From contig MU626391.1 in the NCBI GenBank assembly GCA_025603075.1, forward strand, positions 1 to 56,693: a stretch of 56,693 nucleotides of DNA, written 5' to 3'. The translations under genes were made by a program, and so were the position numbers. Position 1 is the first letter of the stretch. Each line of letters begins with the position of its first letter. Origin of the DNA: Neoconidiobolus thromboides FSU 785. Its lineage: Eukaryota > Entomophthoromycota > Entomophthoromycetes > Entomophthorales > Neoconidiobolaceae. A model generated the notes under the pieces. That model had not been told where the DNA came from, made no database searches, and was given only the letters and a program-made list of their open reading frames with translations. This document shows, piece after piece, positions 24,186 to 37,079 of the stretch.

Positions 24186-25312
24186 TTAAATGCCAAAAAA
24201 CAAATAACAGAAAAGAATTAAAAGCAAAAGTTAGTGATAGCCAAAAGCCCAATAAAACTAGTGATGAGGTTAAATAACGTTCAATAGAGCTAGTAGTAAA
24301 GCAAGGGAACTCAACTAAAGAAGCGGCGAAGGAATTGTTAGTCAATCCTAAACTTCGCAATAACATTATTTACTAAAGGAAAAGGTGTTTGAAAAAGACT
24401 TTAAGTTCAGGTGATTTAAAACTAAAAGATAATAAAGTAAAAGAGCTTAGTATCAAACCTAGCAACAAAATAAATAAGAAGCAAAAAGAGGGTTTATTAG
24501 AACTAATGACTGAGTATGGAGTACCTATAAAATATACACCATAAGTCAATATCATCTATAGCCTTGCTTGTAAGATCATTAATCGAAAAAGAAAACAGCT
24601 AACAAAGATTGTAAATTTTAAAATAAAATGTTAAGGCTATCTCTTAAAAATTATTATCGAAGGACCTAAAAAAATCAGTAAAGCAGATAAAAAAAACATA
24701 TTAAACACGATAATCATTAAACAAGAGTCAACCGAAAATACCACTTCTGAGTTGAATATCACATAATATTGTAAAAAAGACTGTTTATAAAGGAAAAGGA
24801 TGTTTAATTGATGGTATAAAAGAAGCAATAATTAAGTTAAAGGAAGGTAGTGATTTGGAATATCTTATTAACAAATCTAATGATACACTAAATTATGAAA
24901 TTGGAATGAGATTACAGGAGTTATTAGCTAAAAGATGGAAATCCATCCAGAATATTACTGATTGATTGTTTATTAAACATAGCACTGTAACTTATATCTA
25001 TCATAATATCAAAAGAAATCCGAAACAGATTCAAAGATAGTACAGACTATTGATGTAGGAAAACACAACGAAGTTGATGAAATCAATGAAATTAGCAAAA
25101 GTGACAAAACTAATGAAATTAATGAAATTAACAAAGGTGATAAAATTGATGTAAAGGATAGGAAGCTTTAATTGTACTAGCAGATGACTTTGATTGGTTT
25201 ATAAGAAAAGTGGCGCCAGTTTTAAATCTTGACTATAATAGCGCTTTGGAAGTTTTTATTCAACATAGCTGTAGATAGAGATGCGAACATTTAGGCCACA
25301 TAATGTAAAAGA
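24186..25312 (+). pseudogene. Decayed coding region, possibly HTH/Myb-like
   Basis: Long protein-like stretches are broken by TAA/TGA codons and frame changes. Readable parts include RSIELVVKQGNSTKEAAKEL, KQKEGLLELMTEYGVPIKY, KRWKSIQNITD followed by a stop and a basic helix, an Asn/Glu/Lys-rich repeat near 25070-25150, and a C-terminal piece DDFDWFIRKVAPVLNLDY. The first and third pieces resemble helix-turn-helix or Myb/SANT DNA-binding motifs, as in transposon or regulator proteins, but no family is certain. Most stops could come from single C-to-T (Gln to stop) or G-to-A (Trp to stop) changes. Confidence 0.5.
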
Positions 25313-25816
25313 ATGCACAATAACTACTAAACACAAGCATCTAGTTCAAAATTATTTTATACACTAGCTGGTTTTCTTTTATTTAATAAAGCTGCTCTTA
25401 TTTGAATTACTCATCTTAAAGTTAGTATTAAATTTTTATTAGTATAGTATAATACTTAAAAGATTGGAAATCGTAATTTAAACTGTACTTGTTATTTATA
25501 AAATAATGAATTTTCAAATTAATAGACTAAATGTTTATTCTTATTTTGAGTTATATTTTTATGCAGTATAAAATTTAAATAATTATTAAATACTAAAAAA
25601 AACCACTCATATATTAAATTATATTATTGAACGAAGTATCAATACTACTTGGTAATTGATATAATCTAATGCTTTTTTTTACATTATTATACTTGATTTT
25701 TGAGCTAAAATTTACGTTAATAAACTGTTTTTAAAACACAGTTTAAAAATAAAAACAGTTCAAGGATCTTAATGCAAATTATAGCGTTTATTTATAAACT
25801 TTATCAAATTCTGCCA
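25313..25816. other. Intergenic AT-rich stretch
   Basis: Nothing recognised between the decayed region and the 3' end of POL2. Confidence 0.5.
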
Positions 25817-28800
25817 TCACAACCTCATCAACTCTTCTACCATCCCGTGGAGTCTATCTAGCCCATATAACTTGGCCAAGCTTACCAATCCTTTATAATA
25901 ACCTCTCATTTTATCTCCCATAAACTGTACATCCTTCACCTCAATTGTACAATTGCTGCATTTTGAGGGTAAAATGGAGGTAGGCATATGATCACATTTT
26001 GGGCATTCAACGTCCTGAACTTGGAATGCAGTTATATTTTGTTGCAATTGGATGATTAGTTGCTTTTCAACAATGGCTGTAGGATAGAGTGAAGAACAAG
26101 AGGGGCAGCACAGGCCTTCAAACTTCTCATTTTGAATTTGTACCAAATCATCCGTAGCTTTATCTTTATTTAGAGGTGTTGATTCATCCACATTTTCATT
26201 GAAATAATTCATTTCATTATCCTCTTCTTCAGAATTAGATTCAAGGATTTTATCGATTTGGTGAGCTTCATTCTTATGATGGAGATTATTCTGTTGATCG
26301 ATATCATTATCTAGCCTTTGCTGCATCTTCAAATTACTCATCGCTATTAAATGCTCATAAAAATTGATCTCCCAGCTAAAATTACAATAACTGCATACTA
26401 TTTTAGGCAATCGAAGCTGGGTTTCCCTGGCTGATTTATCCTTGTACAAACTACGAAAGCCTGCTTTTGTCTGGGGATTCTTTTTTGAAAGACTAGAATT
26501 TACGGACATATTACCTTGATTTATATTCTCTGTCCAATCGTGTACCACCTGAAATTTAGTTTCTGGTGCATATGGGCTGACATCGATGGCCTCGAACAGC
26601 TCAAACTTAATATCACTAAATAAATTGCTAAGTCGATGATCCAACTCGAACACTGCGAATGTGTTTTTGATCCATTCCATTGTGATAAACTTTAAATTAT
26701 TATTCTGCGGATTTGAAAGATAGGGAGATCCTGGCAACATAGGAAATGCAAGTGCGGGATTATCGCCATCGTTATCTGATGGATTTGTACATGTGAAGTC
26801 CCCAAGAATGCCAAATAGTCGCGCTTTTAGTGAGTTTACAACCATGTTGGTTATATTCACAATTTCTTCTTCATTAACTTCTTCAATATTCTTTTCGACT
26901 CCATTGCTATTTAACTCTCTCCTAACTTGGTGTATGTCATAAATATACTTTCCAATAATGATATCGAAATATGGCCTTACTAAAGAAGGTAAATAATGAG
27001 CAATAGACCAATTCATTTCTACGTCTTTGAGCCAATACAATGCATCCTCTACATTAATAACGGGCGTTGATTCTAGTTGTTGGCTAGCTAACAAAGTAAC
27101 TGCTAAACTCTTTTCAACTCTTTGATTCTCTTCTGCTTTATAAATAATCCCTCCATAGTTTGATGGACTCATCCAGATTAGTCGATCCCAAAACAAGGTA
27201 ATTGAAAGCCCTAAATTACGAAAGAGTGGTTTTTCTAAAATAGACTGCAGCACATATTCTGCAAACGAATGCCCATTTTTGCGTGACACTTTATTAGTAC
27301 CCAAAATCAAGCGATGCGTAGTGGCATGAATAATAACTGCTCCAATAGATTTAATAAATACTAAAAGCTGAGCAAACAATTTTTTCATCAGGTAAATAAT
27401 TAGAGCATGCAACTGAACATCGTACAACTTAGAGTCCATAGTAGACAACCAGCGGTAGCAGTGATTCATCATTTGTTCATAAAATGGATTTCTGGTATGA
27501 ATTAGCTCGTCGCACCATTTCTTTATCATATTTTTGAGAGTATCAAAGATCATTGGGTTAATTGAAGTAATATCGCCAACGGTGCCATCATTTATATTGT
27601 CAAAAGCATTTTTTTCATTATTTCCATTCATTTGTTTAAACCCACGAAATATGTTATTGGACTCACTGATCCCATACATGCTCGATCCCCCTTCTAACTC
27701 ATTAATAAGATGGGAATTTAATATAGAATTGATTGCCAAATACTCTAATGAAATCTCAAAGCAGACCGAAGCATGCGCAGTTGGAAAGTTAAGGTTAGGT
27801 AATGTCATATCATTATCCACCAAGTACCTGAAATCATCAAATTCTTTACCTCCCAAATCAGGTAAATCGCTATCTGACCACCATAGCACTTGTTGGGTAC
27901 TTCTTAATTGACGTGCAAATGTTATATCTGCAGTCATTAAAGGCAAGTCCTCACTGAGATTACATAGCGGTACATTGCTAAAATTTGCCCAAGCGATTTG
28001 ATCTTTTAGCCATAAAGGTACTGAAAACAATTGGACTAGCATTGTAGTATAAACATAATTCTGCCATCCTAACGCTGGCATTTGTATCCTTTGATTCAAA
28101 CTGGAGATATTCGCAATTGGATAATCATTAAAACCCTTAACTAAATAAGACAGCTCTTTAATGTGTGGCGAGTCCAATAGCAAGATGGTAGGGCCTAATT
28201 TGTTTGCTTGATACTGTACAATAAATTTTTGAACGGCTGACCAAGCGTTCTGTGGTTTATCAAAAAAGCTGGTTTCAAAGTTTACGTTATCTGGTAATAT
28301 TAAATGCGGATTCTTATAATTATCTTTTACATAAGTTATGAATTGCGTTTGGTAAGTGCTTGTTAAATTAGGTAACTGTGAAATTGGCTTTTTTGACCCA
28401 TCAACTACAAGCACTAGTCCATTTTTCGTAGCAGGTGAAAACACTAAGATCATGTGACGTAATCCTTGAGTATAATGTAGTATTATTAGGTAATTTAGAT
28501 GTATGTTATTATTTAAATATTGTCCTTGGGTAACAGGTTCTCTATAAAACATATCCAACTCAAAGTGTTGTGGAATAATTTGTCCAATATTATCTGAAAT
28601 GGCACATATACAACCTAATTTAATCATTATATTATTGATAAGCTTAGCTTTTGATTCATAAGCGCCTTCCACATTACAATGATTGAATAATGAATTAAAT
28701 TCTGTAAAATTGTTTTGATAATAGCTTTCATTTACTTGCAATTTTTGTAAGTTCATGGATGGATAATTGCGTGGAAGTCGATGGTCAGATTTAGTAAATT

Positions 28801-31800
28801 TCATTGTACTATCATTATCTTCATTATCCATCCCATTAATGTCATTTGTTTTTACATTGAGATAAACAGTTCTTGATACTTTAAGGCTGATGGTATGCAT
28901 CTGTGAGTTGATCAAAATAAACATTTTAAAATAACCTGGCATATCCGTACCAGTAATTTGTAGTACTTGAAACGAAGCATACAGGTAAGGCCTTGTCATT
29001 TTATCATAACCAGATAATCTAATGTTATTTTTGATATCAGTTTGCTTATGGTTTGAATTCCTTTGTTTTTTGTTTTCAATACGTAATTGCCTATTTAATC
29101 TCCATTTTTTGTTTTGAAACTGAATCCATTCTGAATAATTGCCTTTTATATCAGGTCCCTTTTCTCGTTTAAGTAATTCTAGTGCTTCACCTGCCGTTGG
29201 TTCTTTTCTTTTTTTTGTAACCTTAGCAATGATATCCTTATAGATAGTTTTCCCTTGATGATATGTTCCAAAATCTTCAATATCCTTTTCATTGTTATCT
29301 TTCTTAACCAATTGAAACATATCTGTAATACGACGTTGTTGGAAACGATCATTGGTCATAGAGATTCTTTTAGATAACCAATCAGGATGTGGTACACGAG
29401 GTACAGGGTTGGGGACCTTTTGCATAGCAGCTGGAATGGTGATAATCTTCTGAATAACAGAACCAAATCTTTCAATATAATACTCCCAATCTAAAATGTC
29501 TCTCAAATCAATGTGTTCCAAGGAAGGCTCTCTAAGCCACTTCCTTAAGAAATGAAATTTTACTGCTTCGTTTGTTTCAAAAAAGATAGCAGTTGGTATG
29601 GCTCTTTCGGATACTGGAATGCCAACCGGGAACTTAGACACAATAAATTGACATGCTAATCCTTTATCTTTAACCATCTCATCCCCTAAAAATTCAGCTA
29701 ATCGCTTAGCAGTTGATATAGATGTTGATTTTTGTTCACCATAATCTGACAATGACCGACTCATGGATCTATTTTCGGCAATAAGCTCAAATAGCTCTGA
29801 ATCCTGTAAACTTCCACCTTTAGAAAATAATATATTCAACCAATTATTGGCTACTTTAGCTACAGCCTCATAACACTCTTTGAGGTTATCACCCTTTAAA
29901 AATTCAGCAAAAATCTGAGATTGAAAGATTTTAACCAGTTTAAGCTCACCTCTACGCTTAATCTCAAATCCCTTTAATTCTGCCAAACTACCATCCTTAT
30001 TAAACACTGCATATCTTTTTTTTAATAATTTATCTGCTTCCTTAGATGCTGGTAAAATCATAGCACGGTATGGACCATCCACTTCAAAAAAGATACTATT
30101 TTCTGATCTTAAAGAATATTGATTGGTCACAGAATCAAGCTCATGGTATTGATCATTAGTGAATTTATCATGTACTAAGTGGTTCAACATAGTACATGGG
30201 TATGATAGCTTAAAACTCTTTCCGTTTTTGAGTTTAAAGGCAAAGGTTTCTGGGAACGAAGAGGGTAAGATGCACCAGATACCATCCGTATCCAACTCTA
30301 AAGGTCTACCTATCTGATCCACCAACTGTCTAGCCATCTGTATAATCTTAGCTCCAGTCAAACAAACAATACCACCCATTTCCATGGAATACCACCTTGA
30401 TCCTTTTCTCATTACATAACCATAAAAAGAATTTAAAATACATTTATGCGCTAATTGTAGCGAATCATACACGATCACCAATTTTTGAGCATTCTCCATT
30501 TCAGCTATTCGCCCTTCATTTTTTGCTTTTTCCACTTCAGATTTCCATTTCTTATGCAATCCTTTATACTCGTACCTCCGATCCCTAAAGTTTCTCACTG
30601 TATCAATATAAAATGGATTTTCTTTTTGGCATACTGTTGAAGTGCGTTCAATAACTTTACTAATTTTTGTTTTTTTATATACTTTACTTGAATATGCTTT
30701 CAGCCTTTGCTTAATCATTTCACTCTGTTCTGAAGGACTCAGCATATCAAAAGTCCTATGTTTTGTATCCCCTTTTTTTCCGGGAAAACTTTCAATTCCC
30801 AGCTGATTACGTATCATATTTAGTTCACTTTGATTCGCTGGATAGTACTCCCCACGCCATGACCAAGTCATTTTACGATCACACACTTTATCAGGAACAT
30901 TAAAATTGCATGAGGCACATGTAGCTTCATCTACCATGGCATCCGGTTGCAATCGATTGGTTAAAATAATATTGGGATACATAGCACCTACATCCAAATG
31001 ATAGATTAATGGAGTGACATAGATAGGTTTATCACTTTTGAGCGCCAACAACTTATCCTTGATAGTCTGGTATACTTCTTCATAATTATCTACGTCTTCT
31101 AATTTAATACTACTTTCCACAGTTAATGAAAACTTTAAAGCATTGTCCAATTGATTAATTAAGGTATCTATACCTTTACTTTGTATATTAAAACGTTCTG
31201 GTATATCACTGCGAAATACTCCGGCTTCCAGTGCTTCTACATGGCCACCAACATATGTCTCTGATTCTATTAAATGACCATTAAATAATTTTCCTTGGCT
31301 TTCATTGTGTTTATTGGGCATTAAAACATTGGCATTATATGCTTCTACCATTAATAGGTACTCACAAAGAGTACCTGAACCTTTCCTCAGCACATCATCT
31401 GCCATTGTAGGAATAATATTACACAGTGAAAAAATAAAAGGGTGTACATACTTCATATATAAATAATATGTGGCTACTGCATCGGACACTGAATACCTAG
31501 CCAATGTTTCAGGCTCTTCCCTAGCGGCACGTACCATATCTTCTGGATCAAACTCTAGAGGTTGATAAGCTAGCTTAGCCTTAGCGACTGCTTTTAAACC
31601 ATGAGAACCAGCTGGTAGATAACTGTCTCTCTTTACCCAAGATAAGCAATCCATATGGATACAATAACTTGATTTATACTCATCGTTCTCATCTTTCTTA
31701 AAACCAATCTGAGAGTACATATCCAATCCATGATACTGTGCTCTCTTATCCACGAATGGCCAATCAAAAAAATCTCCGTTATAAGTGGCAATCACGGTGG

Positions 31801-33066
31801 GTTTTAATTGTTTTATATGTTCAAAGAAGCGAATTAACAAGGACTTTTCATCTTTCTCATTAAAAATTTTAAATGCACCTTCCAAACCTTCCTTTGGATT
31901 GTACTCAAAATCGATAATATCTTTGGTAATAACATCACGATTAGTGATTAAATAACCTTCGCCATCCACCATATATGAAATCATCATTACTGTATCAAAT
32001 GAAGGATCTGGAAACTTTAATGATTGTTTTGTAGTCTCAATATCAAATGCTAACACTACTGGATCTGCACGATTCACTTTATCGGCTCGACGTGTTAAAA
32101 TCACCCCATTGTCAGCGTCTTTATATAAACGTACATCATACCATAAACCTACTCTTAAATCTATTATAGTTAATAAAACATATCCTAAAATTAATTTAAT
32201 GAATTTACTATTGTCAATAGCTACACGACATAAATAAGGTACATCATATTCTCTTATACCGATAATATTTTTTAACGCAGAATTTGCCAACTCAATGCCT
32301 CCCTGTTGTTTCTTTTGGTTAAAGTTAGGGTCTTTCATTGAAAATGGGTTTGAAGAAAACACTTCATTGACTTCCATACCAGCCTCATTGGTTTGGGCAA
32401 TCGGCAGTATAGTTTTTCTTACTGTAAGTAAATCTGATACATTCATAAAAGATAATTTTAATAGTTCTCTTTTGTTGCCAGAGAGATGGTTTTGCTAGCA
32501 TGAAAAATAAAACCTTAATTGAACTCTTTAAAAATAGTAACTTTCAACTTACCAAAGCCAAATCTTCCTTTACAATCAATTCTATACTATCTATTAAGCT
32601 TGGGTACTGTCTCAATAAATAATCTTGTACCTCTCGATGTGTTTTATCCTATAATTTATCAATATCATAAACATAAAAACCATTCTTTCAATTACCTTAC
32701 ACAGCACCAAAAAATACGGTTTATAAAAATAGGTCAACTTAAACGTATCGCCCGTTTCTAAAATAAAATAAAGGTCTACCCCAGCCCTTCCTTCTGGATG
32801 CTCAGCTTCTTGGACTAAGGCCTAATATTCATTATAAATCCTAAACTACAATCTAAATACAAAAACAAACTTACTGGCTGCATATTTACTAACCAGCCCA
32901 GTCTCATCTCTGAATCTGATACTTTATGGAAACCCATTGTTTCATCGATCATATCCGTTAAGTCCTGCCTTTTTAGCTCACTTACTTCGTTGTTGGAGTC
33001 TTTTTTAGAAGTATAACTGCTGCCTTTATCTTCCCATTTTTTATTATTTTTATATTTGAAGGCCAT
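25817..33066 (-). CDS. POL2: DNA polymerase epsilon catalytic subunit
   Basis: Leading-strand replicase with proofreading and S-phase checkpoint roles. Exons 33066-32875, 32821-32696, 32648-32553, 32494-32209 and 32160-25817 give 2347 aa (yeast 2222, human 2286). Visible in order: LGWLVNMQP at the N-terminus, exonuclease motif FDIETT (near 270-280), GDFFDWPF, the YSVSDAVATYYLYM motif, polymerase motif A DVGAMYPNI (yeast has DVASMYPNI), motif B NSFYGYVMRKGSRWYSMEM, motif C LELDTDGIWC, the inactive second polymerase half, and the C-terminal Cys modules CSYC...CCPSC and CPKC...CSNC that bind Dpb2. The 48-nt intron 32161-32208 lacks stops and keeps frame, but it must be removed: splicing restores AIDNNLRVGLWY, the family pattern. 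Confidence 0.97.
32161..32208 (-). other. Stop-free 48-nt intron inside POL2
   Basis: Donor GTAAAT and acceptor AATAG flank 16 codons that have no counterpart in yeast or human Pol epsilon; the insert would be very hydrophobic (FIKLILGYVLL). Length divisible by three and lack of stops hide it from open-frame searches. Confidence 0.85.
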
Positions 33067-33897
33067 TATTGTATACTTTTTAGCTCTTCTTTGGTATTCT
33101 AATTAGAGCCTTCTGATAAGAACCTTCGTCTTTGTTTAAAAGATTATTTTGATCTTTATTTTATCCATTTTGCTAACTATTTGGTGTGAGAAAACACGAA
33201 ATTGTGCAGCATGATCGATGCCATTGATTGGTTGTTAGTTTTAAAAAAATTGAAGTTATCGGGATGCTATTGGATTGTTATGATGGTAAATATTTTTGCA
33301 AGAGCGCGTTTGATGGATCAAGATATTTTAGGTAGGAAATGTATAGACTTTAATTGGTTGGATAGGAAAGACTTATAGTAGTGGGAGAAGTTCAATATTA
33401 GCGATATCTATTGAGAATAGTACATTTAATATGTTGTAAATGATATCCGGAGTTGATTTGGATCAATCTATTATTTCTATAATCAGGAGATAAAATCTGA
33501 TAATGTTTTAAGCAATAAAGTATTAAACAATATGGCTAAAAAACCAAAATCATAAGATCATACTACATTAAAATGCTAAATGGAGATTTTAACTAATTTT
33601 TGATATAAATGAAATCAAAAACATAGTAAAAAAGTGTTTTTCTTACAAATTTATCAAAATCCTTTATTTACACTAATAATAGAGTATTTAAAGCAAATCA
33701 TCCTTAAAATCAAATGTTTATAAAATGCTTGACAAATTTAACCTTAATATGCGTTTAAAATTAGATAAAAATCGTACCTTACTAGACCTTGTAAAAAGGC
33801 TTTAATATGTATCGTCAAATTTAGAAAACTCCATTTAAATCATAAAAAAAATCAAAAACCTTTAATTTAAACGTTTGGTAGATAGTCATCTTTTATT
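33067..33897. other. POL2-TIM8 intergenic region
   Basis: Upstream of POL2, downstream of TIM8 (both minus strand). A CGCGTT motif (33305-33310; AACGCG on the POL2 strand) about 240 bp upstream of the POL2 start is close to the MluI cell-cycle box core, but a single weak match proves nothing. Confidence 0.35.
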
Positions 33898-34164
33898 CTA
33901 CATTCTTCCTTGTCCACTTTGAATCTTGGTAACAATATGAATTGAAGTATCCAAGAACCTTTCTACGCAATTTCTAAGGCATCCTTCTTCAGTAGAATCT
34001 AATTTATTACCAACCTTTCTTATGCATTTATCCCAACAGAGATCGGTTAATGTATGTACACTTTGTTGTACTCTAGCCTTAGCTTGTTCGTTTTCTATGA
34101 ATTGACTCAACTCTTTTTTACTTTTATCATCTAATTGAAGGTTAGCCGTATCGATGGTATCCAT
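33898..34164 (-). CDS. TIM8: Mitochondrial intermembrane-space chaperone Tim8
   Basis: Small Tim chaperone that with Tim13 escorts hydrophobic precursors across the intermembrane space to TIM22. The 88-aa protein starts MDTIDTANLQ (an in-frame ATG 18 codons upstream exists but gives a hydrophobic extension foreign to the family). It has the twin CX3C motifs, DLCWDKC and GCLRNC, separated as usual, and the Tim8-type ENEQAKARVQQSVH helix and CVERFLDTS. No intron. Confidence 0.92.
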   Translation of the reverse strand: MDTIDTANLQLDDKSKKELSQFIENEQAKARVQQSVHTLTDLCWDKCIRKVGNKLDSTEEGCLRNCVERFLDTSIHIVTKIQSGQGRM

Positions 34165-34425
34165 GTTTTTAAAGTAGTTTAAGCTTGGATTTGTATAAAA
34201 AAGAAAATAATTTTTCAATAACTTATACTATAAGACTTTTTGAAAAATAATGGAATTGACCAATCAAAATTTCAATTTTTGGGACCTTTTTGAGCCTTTG
34301 AAGAAAAGATTTCAAATCAAAACTTTAAACTAATTAAATGAAAATAAAGCTTTAATAATATACTTTTAAATACTAATTTATTTAACTTCATAATAAATTC
34401 TTTCAAAATATTAAAACGATAGTTT

Positions 34426-35988
34426 TTAATTTTTACTTCTTTTAGCTTTTGGAGGGCCATTGGAAGGCGACATCAAGTCATTATTTCTTTTACAAGTGGT
34501 ATCCGAAATATTTAACGTCAGCCACTTATGTTCTTTAAGTTTAGTAGCTTCTTCAAACATTTTAACTTTCCTACATACCTCTATAAACTCAATGAAATCC
34601 TTGTTTAAATGAGAAAGATCTGCATCTTTATCGTATGTAGTTTCCAATCCATCAAAGCACTGTAATAAAATAGTGATGAAGTCTTCGACCAAAGTATCTT
34701 CATTTCCTTTAGCTTGATAAAAGTCACTTAAAACAAGATGAAAAGGCTCAGTACTAAATACAGATAGCATGGATAGCTTCAAATACTTGAGTTGAATACC
34801 TTTCAAGTTCAAATACTCTATTGCATTCAATATTGAAATTGCTATCTTTTTGATATCATATTCCTCTAATGTAATATTCCTCTTCAAATACTGCCCCAAA
34901 TTACCATAATTTCCTTGCTGAAAGAGTACTCCATATTTGGCATTTTCACTTATTAAAATTGGTCTTGAAATTATATTCTTATGCCCAAACTCATTATAAA
35001 AATCATACTCTTCTATCAATCCTTTATTTAAACTTTCTTCTTTTTCGTCATCACCATCAATCGTTTTCAATACGTATTTTCTCAAATTGTATTTATTTAC
35101 TGCTAACCTTAATTTATACCCATTATCTTCTTTAGTTACTCCTTCTTCACTAACCTCATATGAATCAAAAGAGTTTTCGCTTTCAATTAATTGATCATCT
35201 TTATTCAAAAACATGAATGAGGTCCTCAGGTAGGTGGTATCTTTCCCTCTAGCTAAGATATGGATGATGTCCCCCGTTCGAATCTGATAATCTTTGTTAT
35301 TATCGACCCTTTTTCCATTCAAATAAGTTCCATTTTTACTCCCTAAATCCTTTAGCACAAAATAAGTATTTTCATTTTCATTATCAAACTTTCTTTCAAT
35401 CGAAAAGTGTAACCCTGAGATATGTGCCTCCAACAGTCGAAAGTGGCACTTATTCTTACGACCGATTATATACTCCTCTAAGTCATCCAGAAGCATCAAC
35501 TTCAATGGCGAGTTTAGACTCACCAATACACCCCATGTCTTTAAAGCTATAAAGCTCATCTTTTTATGTGCTATATTACTTGTTTCTTCACTTTCATCTA
35601 AAGCTTCATAATTTGTCAATACTGAACTTTCAGTCATTAACGTACTACTAGGTTCATTTCCAATAATCAAGCTATCTGTACGAAGCAAACGAAGTCCATT
35701 TAATAGTGGTGACATTGAGTTTTCTTTATAAGGCAAGCGATCACTGTGCGGTAAAGCAATGTAGTTTTCATTACTTAATAGTGGATCGCTGTATTGTCCG
35801 TTGAATTGGATCACTTCTTGCTCTTGAGAAAGCAGACTTACATTGGCAATTGGAAACCGATAATAGGACTGAGATAGGTTAGGTGTTGCTAGTAATGGAG
35901 TATCTTGTGAGTTAATAGATAGGGAACTAAACAACGGATTATCATTGGAATCCATAGAAATGGCTGAGTTAGGTGTTAGTTCTTCCAT
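34426..35988 (-). CDS. FHA-domain pseudokinase, Chk2/Rad53-like layout
   Basis: Single 520-aa frame. An FHA domain (about 151-255) starts TWGVLVSLN as in Chk2/Cds1 and keeps the phospho-Thr-binding residues: IIGRK, SGLHF, SKNGTYLNGKRV. It is followed by a kinase-like fold (about 290-490): the VAIK-type lysine is Lys308 in YVLKT, but the catalytic loop reads GIQLKYLKLSML, so the HRD Asp is Tyr and the Mg-binding Asn is Met, and DFG is DFY. No Gly-loop is evident. The C-terminus ends in a basic nuclear signal (PPKAKRSK). It probably works as a phospho-dependent scaffold, perhaps in DNA-damage signalling; this is inference. It lies upstream of TIM8 on the same strand. Confidence 0.85.
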   Translation of the reverse strand: MEELTPNSAISMDSNDNPLFSSLSINSQDTPLLATPNLSQSYYRFPIANVSLLSQEQEVIQFNGQYSDPLLSNENYIALPHSDRLPYKENSMSPLLNGLRLLRTDSLIIGNEPSSTLMTESSVLTNYEALDESEETSNIAHKKMSFIALKTWGVLVSLNSPLKLMLLDDLEEYIIGRKNKCHFRLLEAHISGLHFSIERKFDNENENTYFVLKDLGSKNGTYLNGKRVDNNKDYQIRTGDIIHILARGKDTTYLRTSFMFLNKDDQLIESENSFDSYEVSEEGVTKEDNGYKLRLAVNKYNLRKYVLKTIDGDDEKEESLNKGLIEEYDFYNEFGHKNIISRPILISENAKYGVLFQQGNYGNLGQYLKRNITLEEYDIKKIAISILNAIEYLNLKGIQLKYLKLSMLSVFSTEPFHLVLSDFYQAKGNEDTLVEDFITILLQCFDGLETTYDKDADLSHLNKDFIEFIEVCRKVKMFEEATKLKEHKWLTLNISDTTCKRNNDLMSPSNGPPKAKRSKN

Positions 35989-36433
35989 CGTTTTTATTTA
36001 TTAAGTTAAACGTTGCTACTTTTGCTGAAATGATTGAACTTGTATTGCTATTAATTCGGTTAAAATGATTTCTTCCAAAAAGAATAAATATTGGTAAAAT
36101 TCTAAATTTAAGTGTCATGTTGATTAAAAACAAATTGCATCCCTTAACTTTTAGAATATTTTGCAAAAATCCTATATAACATCTAGCAATAAAATTAAAC
36201 TTTGATATAATGATAAAGATAAATTGTTAGTAATTTAGAAGTTGAATTGTTTGTAGTTATTAGGGTCTTATTTTTATTGTTACTATTTATAGATCATCGA
36301 CTATTATTTACTAAATTGTTATCATTTCCCAACGAATGCTTAATATTTCGAATGTCAGTTATATTTTTAATACTTAATTTCATTTTTTAAACATTTTTCC
36401 ATTTTAAATATGGTAAAGTTAATATACAAAAAG
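35989..36433. other. Intergenic stretch
   Basis: Promoter side of the FHA gene; nothing else recognised. Confidence 0.45.
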
Positions 36434-36693
36434 ATGACATTTTTTAAAGCTATGTTTATTCTAACTTTAATACTAAGTTAATCAAAACTTCCTAATTTTA
36501 GGTATGAACCAAGGATAACGTTAAATTATTGTGCAATGACTTTTCTTCAATGGTCCGGGACTCCTTTCCTTACAGGGATAATGAACCATATGTTACAAGA
36601 AGAAAAGCCTAATCAAAAACTATTATTGTTCAGCAATTTTGTACCAAATAGGTTAAGTGTGAACAACATTTACATACTTTTATATGAAGTTTA
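36434..36693 (+). pseudogene. Possible relic of a small secreted protein
   Basis: An ATG opens a signal-peptide-like segment (MTFFKAMFILTLILS) that ends in TAA. After an AG acceptor-like site, a frame resembles a Cys-containing mature region (KLLCNDFSSMVRDSFPYR, YVTRRKA) with TAA and TAG where Gln may have stood. A second frame is open for about 69 codons. Family unknown; could be chance. Confidence 0.3.
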
Positions 36694-37079
36694 AAAATAA
36701 AGTAGCTTATCTATAACTCATATTCTATATGTTAATTCTGTTTTATAAATTTTTACCTAAAATAATACTTTATATTAAAAAGCAATCAAAACAAATTATT
36801 TGTAAATTACCAACATCTTAAGTAATATAAGCATATAGTTTAAACTAAAAAAATGCTATAATTGATAGATGAATATAATAAAAATAAAAGTACTATAAAT
36901 ACAAACATCTTTTCAATTTTATTTTAATAATCCTTTATTGCACACTTATAAACTATTATTATGCTACTCTATCCATCAATTCATGAGTTTAAATGAAGCA
37001 ATAATATTTATATATATTATTATTTTAAAAGTATTACATATTTCAACTTATCATATTTAAATATTTACTAATTACTAGT
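36694..37079. other. Intergenic AT-rich stretch
   Basis: Nothing recognised. Confidence 0.45.

Noticed and set aside
27534-27911. Plus-strand 125-aa frame antisense to POL2
   Set aside because: Shadow of the POL2 coding sequence with no family features of its own.
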